Source: an uncultured Ruminococcus sp. (GTDB lineage: Bacteria; Bacillota; Clostridia; Oscillospirales; Acutalibacteraceae). Taken from it: a DNA stretch of 5,605 nucleotides. A program made the translations under genes and the position numbers. The notes below the pieces were generated by a model, which did no database searches, was not told the origin of the DNA, and saw only the letters and a program-made list of their open reading frames with translations. This document shows, piece by piece, positions 1-4,120 of the stretch. The DNA is taken from assembly GCA_902762335.1 (NCBI GenBank), contig CACWNZ010000117.1:2989-8593 (forward strand), in the 5' to 3' direction. Position 1 is the first letter of the stretch, and each line of letters starts with the position of its first letter.

Positions 1-22
1 GCTGTAACAGGCGCCGCTTTTT
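1..22 (+). terminator. Right half of a probable rho-independent terminator, cut by the window edge
   Basis: Bases 11-17 (GCGCCGC) are followed at once by five T (18-22). Bases 1-2 (GC) would pair with the start of that arm across an eight-base loop, TGTAACAG. The rest of the left arm (expected GCGGC) would lie outside the window, so the hairpin is inferred, not seen. It would end a rightward gene upstream of the lipoprotein. An alternative is that bases 1-24 are the last codons of an upstream gene ending in TAG at 22-24. Both cannot be told apart here. Confidence 0.4.
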
Positions 23-34
23 AGTAAGACGGTA

Positions 35-63
35 TTGAAAAGTACGTCATAATTTAGTATTAT
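35..63 (+). promoter_or_regulatory. Sigma-A type promoter of the lipoprotein gene
   Basis: A -35 box TTGAAA (35-40) and a -10 box TATTAT (58-63) are separated by exactly 17 bases. Each box differs from the consensus by one position (TTGACA, TATAAT). Transcription would start near position 70, leaving a leader of about 25 bases that contains little more than the ribosome site. The lipoprotein gene therefore appears to be its own transcription unit under housekeeping control. No operator-like repeat is visible around the boxes. Confidence 0.75.
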
Positions 64-80
64 TAAGCTGTGAACAAAAA

Positions 81-87
81 GGGGAGG
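81..87 (+). promoter_or_regulatory. Ribosome binding site fixing the TTG start of the lipoprotein gene
   Basis: GGGGAGG lies seven bases before TTG at 95-97. The strong site, the correct spacing and a lipoprotein signal peptide that begins right at this codon together make the TTG start convincing. Confidence 0.8.
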
Positions 88-94
88 AATCATA

Positions 95-760
95 TTGAAA
101 AGAATAATATCGATCATTCTTGCTATTGCTCTTGTGCCTGCCGCATTATGTATGTCATCATGCGGAAAAAAGAGCAGTTCGTCAAAGCAGAGCTCTAAAA
201 ATTACACACAGAGGTATATGGAAGAGACAGAGAAGCAAAGGCTCATGCTGCTCGGTGACGAGGCTGCAAAAAGGGCGGAGGAATTGACAGCAGGCTGTAT
301 CTTCCGCAATACCGATTACGATGAGATGTATTCGCAGTACGGCATTACGGGGAAAAGACCCGACAGAGAGGAGGATAACTACCCCTTTATCGTCGTCAAG
401 ACCACCGAAAACGAGCCGACGGGTAATGATAAAATAATAGCATGGTCAGAAGCGACTGCGGATAACGAGCTTATGTCGGAGAAGGACGTCAGTGAGCTTA
501 AAACGGTCGTGTGGTGCAGATACTACACAAAGACCGCAAGCTACGGAGGAACCGAAGAAAAGGGAACGAGTGAGGGAGTTCTGATCTATTACGTAGACCC
601 CTCAACGGGGCAGATACTCGATAAGGACGAGATAAAGGCGCGCACGCTTGATCTATACGCTGTCGGAGGGATACCGCATTATAAGATCAACCACGTTGCA
701 TTATTGGTGACGATAACAGATCATATCGCGGGGAAGGACAGCTCATCAGAAGACGGCTGA
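95..760 (+). CDS. Small secreted lipoprotein of unknown function
   Basis: This 221-residue protein has a classic lipoprotein signal peptide: basic start (MKR), a hydrophobic core at residues 4-18 and the lipobox M-S-S-C, with Cys23 as the lipidated residue. The mature protein should be tethered to the outer face of the cytoplasmic membrane. A Ser/Lys-rich linker (about 24-36) is followed by a charged, helix-prone stretch (about 38-66). The remainder looks like a mixed alpha/beta soluble domain, with beta-rich segments near 97-103, 136-145, 161-168 and 184-208. Two further cysteines (68, 141) could pair, but this is not shown. I recognise no catalytic motif, substrate-binding signature or named family, so the role is unknown. 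It starts at TTG behind its own promoter and ribosome site. Its last 15 bases overlap the end of the oppositely oriented acyltransferase gene. Confidence 0.8.
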   Translation: MKRIISIILAIALVPAALCMSSCGKKSSSSKQSSKNYTQRYMEETEKQRLMLLGDEAAKRAEELTAGCIFRNTDYDEMYSQYGITGKRPDREEDNYPFIVVKTTENEPTGNDKIIAWSEATADNELMSEKDVSELKTVVWCRYYTKTASYGGTEEKGTSEGVLIYYVDPSTGQILDKDEIKARTLDLYAVGGIPHYKINHVALLVTITDHIAGKDSSSEDG

Positions 761-1612
761 GCACAGACCGCTTAGTGCGTTCCAGGAAAAAACTATGCCC
801 TGAGCCGCATAGCAGAGCAGGAAAATAACCGGCTGATGCGCAAGATAGATGATGAGGGAATGTCTGCCCAGGAAGGCGAGGGGCGGTATCCTCTTTTTGA
901 ACATGAATTTCGGGAATTTCTTTTTTACGGCGATAATACCGAGAAAGGCTCCCGCAACGAACAGGAAAAGCCACGGTATTATCGGAAAATAATCGGAGCT
1001 GGTAAAGCTTTTGCTCGGTAAGCCGAACATAAACAGATACTCTGTTGAGTACCAGCTGTCGGGAACGCTGATCGCGGGAAAAAACGGAAAGCCTACACTC
1101 CGGTAAGTGATATTATAGGTGAATATGAACAGCAGCACGTTCAGAATTATTCCGACAGCGGCAGGAATGAGCTTGAGGTACTTGTTGGCGAGCCCGTAAA
1201 AGATCATAGCCGCCGCAAGGAAATGCAGAATACCGAACTGTATCATGTTCTTGCTGCCCAGCGCAAGATAGGTAACAAGGGTGACCGCAAGAGAAACGAG
1301 CGCAAGCTTTACTCCGCGCTCAAGGTTGGAATGACTGAGATTGCAGGCTAAGCCCGAGATCATAATGAACAGTCCCGCAAAATACGGCTCGGCGGGGTAG
1401 AAGAAATCCACAAGGACAATGCCCCAATGCTGATCGAAAACGTAGCCTATTGTAAAAAATGCATGAAAGAAAACCATGCAGAAAACCGCAAATCCCCTTA
1501 GCTCATCTATTGTATGAATGCGGGGACGCTCTTTTGCGGTTTTCTCAGATGTCTTTTTCGTTTCCGCCTTGGCAGTCTTTGTTGTTGTATTTTTAGCTGT
1601 GCCTTTAGACAT
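746..1612 (-). CDS. Multipass membrane acyltransferase, DUF1624/HGSNAT-catalytic-like
   Basis: This 288-residue integral membrane protein opens with a cytosolic tail of about 30 residues rich in Lys, Thr and Ala. The family signature follows: R-x(5)-ELRGF at 31-41 leading into the first membrane helix (about 39-58). Further helices lie roughly at 64-90, 101-118, 125-141, 146-166, 209-228 and 250-275. Family-style motifs include ISG (85-87), LHFLA (129-133) and, near the end, LGRHSLIIYLAHQP (248-261). Proteins of this type (heparan-alpha-glucosaminide N-acetyltransferase catalytic domain, PF07786) pass an acetyl group from acetyl-CoA across the membrane to an acceptor. His62, in the loop after helix 1, is a candidate for the catalytic histidine by position, which is an inference. 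The acceptor in bacteria of this kind is not known, so cell-envelope sugar acetylation is only a guess. The ATG start is supported by AAGGAG six bases upstream (1619-1624) and a strong promoter. Confidence 0.8.
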   Translation of the reverse strand: MSKGTAKNTTTKTAKAETKKTSEKTAKERPRIHTIDELRGFAVFCMVFFHAFFTIGYVFDQHWGIVLVDFFYPAEPYFAGLFIMISGLACNLSHSNLERGVKLALVSLAVTLVTYLALGSKNMIQFGILHFLAAAMIFYGLANKYLKLIPAAVGIILNVLLFIFTYNITYRSVGFPFFPAISVPDSWYSTEYLFMFGLPSKSFTSSDYFPIIPWLFLFVAGAFLGIIAVKKKFPKFMFKKRIPPLAFLGRHSLIIYLAHQPVIFLLCYAAQGIVFSWNALSGLCSAVF

Positions 1613-1625
1613 AATATGCTCCTTA

Positions 1626-1652
1626 TTGTTTTGATAAGCTAAAGCCTATTAT
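1626..1652 (+). promoter_or_regulatory. Possible weak promoter of the thioesterase gene, sharing the -10 region of the opposite promoter
   Basis: On the plus strand TATTAT (1647-1652) could act as a -10 box, with TTGTTT (1626-1631) as a -35 box at a short 15-base spacing. The -10 sits almost entirely inside the opposite-strand -10, because CTATTATAG (1646-1654) is nearly self-complementary. The thioesterase gene needs a rightward promoter in this 82-base gap, and this is the best candidate I can see, but the spacing is not ideal. Confidence 0.35.
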
Positions 1653-1676
1653 AGCAGTAAAACGGAATTTAATCAA
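1648..1676 (-). promoter_or_regulatory. Strong sigma-A promoter of the acyltransferase gene
   Basis: On the minus strand a -35 box TTGATT (1671-1676) and a perfect -10 box TATAAT (1648-1653) are 17 bases apart. Transcription would begin near 1641, giving a leader of about 29 bases that contains the ribosome site AAGGAG (1619-1624). Confidence 0.8.
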
Positions 1677-1694
1677 GTAAAGTGAGGAAGAATA

Positions 1695-2072
1695 ATGAAA
1701 GAGATGACCGTATCGAGAGAGGTAACCGAAGAAATGACAGCTCAGAGGGTCGGCAGCGGCTCTCTCAGGGTGCTTGCAACTCCTGCACTGATAGCTCTTA
1801 TGGAGGGGACCGCTTGTGAGCTGATAGCACCCCTTTTGGACGAAGGCGTAACGACAGTCGGCACGATGATAGCCGTAGATCACAAGGCGGCTACTCCCGT
1901 GGGCAGTAAGGTGACCGTCACAGCCGTTCTGACTAAGACAGAGGGCAGAAAATACTGTTTTGACCTGTCAGCGCGGGACGAGGCAGGCATAGTTGCCGAG
2001 GGAAAGCATGAGCGCTTTGCGGTGTTTTCGGACAGGTTCATGCAAAAGGTCGTAACCATGCACGATAGCTGA
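1695..2072 (+). CDS. FlK-like hotdog-fold acyl-CoA thioesterase
   Basis: This 125-residue single-domain protein resembles the family of fluoroacetyl-CoA thioesterase FlK (COG5496). Members adopt a hotdog fold, usually dimeric, and hydrolyse acyl-CoA thioesters in the cytosol. The FlK catalytic residues, recalled as Thr42, Glu50 and His76, have counterparts here at Thr29, Glu37 and His63 with the same spacings of 8 and 26. They lie in LATPALIALME (27-37) and VDHKAATPVG (61-70), and the second motif is typical of this group. The strands after residue 71 (KVTVTAVLT, KYCFDLSARDE, KHERFAVF) complete the fold. The length is normal for the family. The ATG at 1695 is preceded by GAGGAAG (1684-1690), which favours it over a second ATG three codons in. 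True substrate is unknown: fluoroacetyl-CoA is improbable in a gut-type anaerobe, and a housekeeping or detoxifying role on some short acyl-CoA is more likely. The gene stands alone between a divergent promoter region and a strong terminator. Confidence 0.85.
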   Translation: MKEMTVSREVTEEMTAQRVGSGSLRVLATPALIALMEGTACELIAPLLDEGVTTVGTMIAVDHKAATPVGSKVTVTAVLTKTEGRKYCFDLSARDEAGIVAEGKHERFAVFSDRFMQKVVTMHDS

Positions 2073-2090
2073 TACCGCGAGATCATTCCG

Positions 2091-2145
2091 AAAAAAATAC
2101 AGCGCGGCAGATATTCCGTACGGGTATCTGTCGCGCTGATTTTTT
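2091..2145. terminator. Bidirectional rho-independent terminator between thioesterase and hydrolase genes
   Basis: A 14-base stem pairs 2100-2113 (CAGCGCGGCAGATA) with 2125-2138 (TATCTGTCGCGCTG). All pairs are Watson-Crick except one G-U wobble in the plus transcript (2107 with 2131), which becomes a C-A mismatch in the minus transcript. The 11-base loop contains CCGTACGG, which could extend the pairing. On the plus strand the stem is followed by six T (2140-2145), and on the minus strand by seven T (complement of 2091-2097). It should therefore stop both the thioesterase transcript and the leftward dnaG-rpoD-hydrolase transcript. The plus-side T-run overlaps the hydrolase stop codon (2144-2146). 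Confidence 0.9.
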
Positions 2146-2965
2146 ATGTTTTTTCCGCGGCAAGCAGGGATAGGATCTTATCTGCGGTGAACTTCTGCTG
2201 TTCCTCGCGGGATATAGCTGCCTTTCCGTCCGTGGCCTGTTCGCCGTAATTGCCGAACTGCGCATGATTGCCGCCCTCGATGATGAATTCCTCATATCCT
2301 GCGGGGAAGTTTCCCTTTGCTCTCTCATAGTCATCGTGTTCAAGGACGTGATCCTCGGTGCCGTAGAATGAGTAAAGAGAAATATTATCGGACAGCTTTG
2401 AATTTGCATAGGCGCCGAGCAATATCACCGCATCGACAGTATCGCTGTGATGAGCGGCATATTCTGCGGCGGATATACCGCCCATGGAATGTCCTGCGGT
2501 CACCCACTTGTCATAGCCGTAGCTTGAGATGATCCTGTCGGCGGCATTGATGTCTAAGATCGCAAGGTGCATCGGCATATCAAGAATAAAGCAGTCGATC
2601 CCGCCGTCGGCTATTTGTTTGAGCAGAGGAAGATAAGCCTCGGTCTCAACTCTTGCGCCGGGATAGAATACTATCGCCGTATCCGAGCGTTCGCCGTCAA
2701 GCATATAGCCGCCGTCTATTCTTGTTACAGAAGCCCCTTTAGTATCCGAGAGCACCGCAATAGCATCGTCGTCCGCTTTGTAGGTGATGCTGATGAATAT
2801 CCCCGCCGCGATAATGATGACGGCGAGGGATATTCCCGTACAGATCAGTATATGCGCCCACATAGGCGGCTTTCTTTTTATTCTGCGTCGTATAAGCCCT
2901 GCCGTAAGAAAGCAAAGACCGAACACGGCGGCAAGGGCTATGACTGAAATAATGATGTATTTCAA
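2144..2965 (-). CDS. Membrane-anchored alpha/beta hydrolase (Abhydrolase_5-like)
   Basis: This 273-residue protein has two N-terminal membrane segments (about 3-25 and 37-61) joined by a basic loop (RRRIKRK, 26-32), then a hydrolase domain. The positive-inside rule puts the loop in the cytosol and the catalytic domain outside, which is an inference. The domain shows the alpha/beta-hydrolase order: FYPGARVE (100-107) at the oxyanion-side strand, DMPMHLAILD (129-138) and the nucleophile elbow GHSMGG with Ser160. The probable acid follows in YGTEDHV (Asp205) and the histidine in GGNHAQFGNYG (His234). This pattern matches the PF12695 group of hydrolases, whose substrates are mostly undefined esters or lipids. 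The TTG start has AAGGTG seven bases upstream (2973-2978), and no better start is seen. The gene begins 14 bases after the rpoD stop, with no promoter or terminator between, so it is probably cotranscribed and ends at the bidirectional terminator. Substrate and role are unknown. Confidence 0.85.
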   Translation of the reverse strand: MKYIIISVIALAAVFGLCFLTAGLIRRRIKRKPPMWAHILICTGISLAVIIIAAGIFISITYKADDDAIAVLSDTKGASVTRIDGGYMLDGERSDTAIVFYPGARVETEAYLPLLKQIADGGIDCFILDMPMHLAILDINAADRIISSYGYDKWVTAGHSMGGISAAEYAAHHSDTVDAVILLGAYANSKLSDNISLYSFYGTEDHVLEHDDYERAKGNFPAGYEEFIIEGGNHAQFGNYGEQATDGKAAISREEQQKFTADKILSLLAAEKT

Positions 2966-2972
2966 GCCGCTT

Positions 2973-2978
2973 CACCTT
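2973..2978 (-). promoter_or_regulatory. Ribosome binding site deciding the TTG start of the hydrolase
   Basis: The minus strand reads AAGGTG seven bases before TTG (2963-2965). The site lies inside the 14-base gap after rpoD, within reach of ribosomes finishing that gene, so translational coupling is plausible. Confidence 0.65.
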
Positions 2979-2979
2979 A

Positions 2980-4092
2980 TCAGTCAAGAAAATCCTTGAG
3001 CTTCTTGCTGCGGCTCGGGTGACGGAGCTTGCGCAGAGCCTTGGCTTCTATCTGACGTATACGCTCACGGGTGACGTTGAATACCTCGCCGACCTCCTCA
3101 AGTGTTCGTGAACGGCCGTCCTCAAGACCGAAGCGAAGTCTGAGCACTCTTTCCTCTCTCGGCGTGAGTGTAGAGAGCACCTCGGAGAGCTGCTCCTTGA
3201 GAAGAGTATGCGATGCTGCATCCTGCGGGGCGGGAGCATCGTCATCGGGAATGAAGTCGCCGAGATGACTGTCCTCCTCCTCGCCAATAGGTGTTTCAAG
3301 GGAAACGGGCTCCTGAGCCACGCGCATTATCTCTCTTACCTTATCGGTAGGCATTCCTATCACCTCAGAGATCTCCTCGGCGGTAGGCTCGTGACCGTTC
3401 TGGTGCAGAAGCTGGCTGGACACCTTTTTGACCTTGTTGATAGTCTCTACCATGTGAACGGGTATGCGTATAGTCCTTGCCTGGTCGGCAATGGCTCTTG
3501 TGATCGCCTGTCTTATCCACCAGGTCGCATAGGTCGAGAACTTGAAGCCTTTGGTATAGTCAAACTTTTCAACAGCCTTTATAAGACCGAGATTACCCTC
3601 CTGGATAAGATCGAGGAACTGCATACCTCTGCCGAGGTATCTTTTTGCGATGCTGACCACGAGACGAAGGTTAGCCTCTGAAAGACGCTTCTTCGCGGCA
3701 ACGTCTCCGTCCGAGATCCTTATAGCAAGATCAAGCTCCTCGTCAGCAGAAAGCAGCGGAACTCTGCCTATCTCCTTAAGATAGATCTTGACGGGGTCGT
3801 CAATGGCGATATTCTCGGGCAGGGGCTCCGCGTCGGAATCCTCGTTTATGTCGCTGACGTCCGTTATAGAAGTAAGCTCCACGTCGTCAAGCATGATGTC
3901 GTCGAGTGTCTCGACTATCTCAACGCCGTTCGTCTCAAGGGTATCGTAGAATTTCTCAAGCTGTTCGGGGTCGATATCCATCTCGCCGATAGCGTCGAGT
4001 ATCTCCTTGTTCGTGATGTGACCCTTCGTTTTGCCAAGCTCCAAAAGGTCCTTAAGTATAGTTCTCTTGTCGGGCTGTGCTGCTCCTACCAT
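2980..4092 (-). CDS. rpoD: Primary (housekeeping) RNA polymerase sigma factor, SigA/RpoD
   Basis: The 370-residue protein has the length and domain order of Gram-positive SigA (371 in B. subtilis). Region 1.1 occupies about residues 8-65 (TILKDLLELGKTKGHIT onward), followed by an acidic linker rich in Asp and Glu (about 62-98). Region 1.2 starts at DPVKIYLKEIGRVPLL (99-114). Region 2, which contacts core polymerase and melts the -10 box, includes NLRLVVSIAKRY (141-152), DLIQEGNLGLIKAVEKFD (161-178) and FKFSTYATWWIRQAI (183-197). Region 3 covers about 215-290, with GEEEDSHLGDFIPDD (270-284) as the region 3.2 finger. Region 4, for the -35 box, contains LTPREERVLRLRFG (309-322), LEEVGEVFNVTRERIRQIE (331-349) and a basic end. 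It directs most vegetative transcription, and promoters in this window fit its consensus. An ideal AGGAGGT eight bases before the ATG fixes the start. It lies 28 bases after dnaG, as in other macromolecular synthesis operons. No key residue appears to be missing. Confidence 0.98.
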   Translation of the reverse strand: MVGAAQPDKRTILKDLLELGKTKGHITNKEILDAIGEMDIDPEQLEKFYDTLETNGVEIVETLDDIMLDDVELTSITDVSDINEDSDAEPLPENIAIDDPVKIYLKEIGRVPLLSADEELDLAIRISDGDVAAKKRLSEANLRLVVSIAKRYLGRGMQFLDLIQEGNLGLIKAVEKFDYTKGFKFSTYATWWIRQAITRAIADQARTIRIPVHMVETINKVKKVSSQLLHQNGHEPTAEEISEVIGMPTDKVREIMRVAQEPVSLETPIGEEEDSHLGDFIPDDDAPAPQDAASHTLLKEQLSEVLSTLTPREERVLRLRFGLEDGRSRTLEEVGEVFNVTRERIRQIEAKALRKLRHPSRSKKLKDFLD

Positions 4093-4100
4093 TGTACATT

Positions 4101-4107
4101 ACCTCCT
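4101..4107 (-). promoter_or_regulatory. Consensus ribosome binding site of rpoD
   Basis: The minus strand reads AGGAGGT, a full Shine-Dalgarno match, eight bases before the ATG at 4090-4092. Another ATG (4097-4099) is out of frame and too close to the site, so it is not the start. The site implies high translation of rpoD relative to dnaG. Confidence 0.85.
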
Positions 4108-4120
4108 GTATTTCTTTTTC

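Noticed and set aside
836..1021. 61-codon plus-strand frame after the lipoprotein gene
   Set aside because: It lies wholly inside the acyltransferase gene on the opposite strand, has no ribosome site and looks like random translation.
2567..2947. 126-codon plus-strand frame opposite the hydrolase
   Set aside because: Antisense to a hydrolase with an intact catalytic triad, Arg/Tyr/His-rich composition and no start signals.
3208..3681. 157-codon open frame on the plus strand inside rpoD
   Set aside because: It is antisense to highly conserved sigma region codons, has no ribosome site and no protein-like family pattern; it is a shadow of rpoD codon use.
4093..4120. Separate promoter or processing hairpin between dnaG and rpoD
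   Set aside because: The 28 bases hold only the rpoD ribosome site and a purine-rich (minus strand) spacer, with no promoter boxes or stem.
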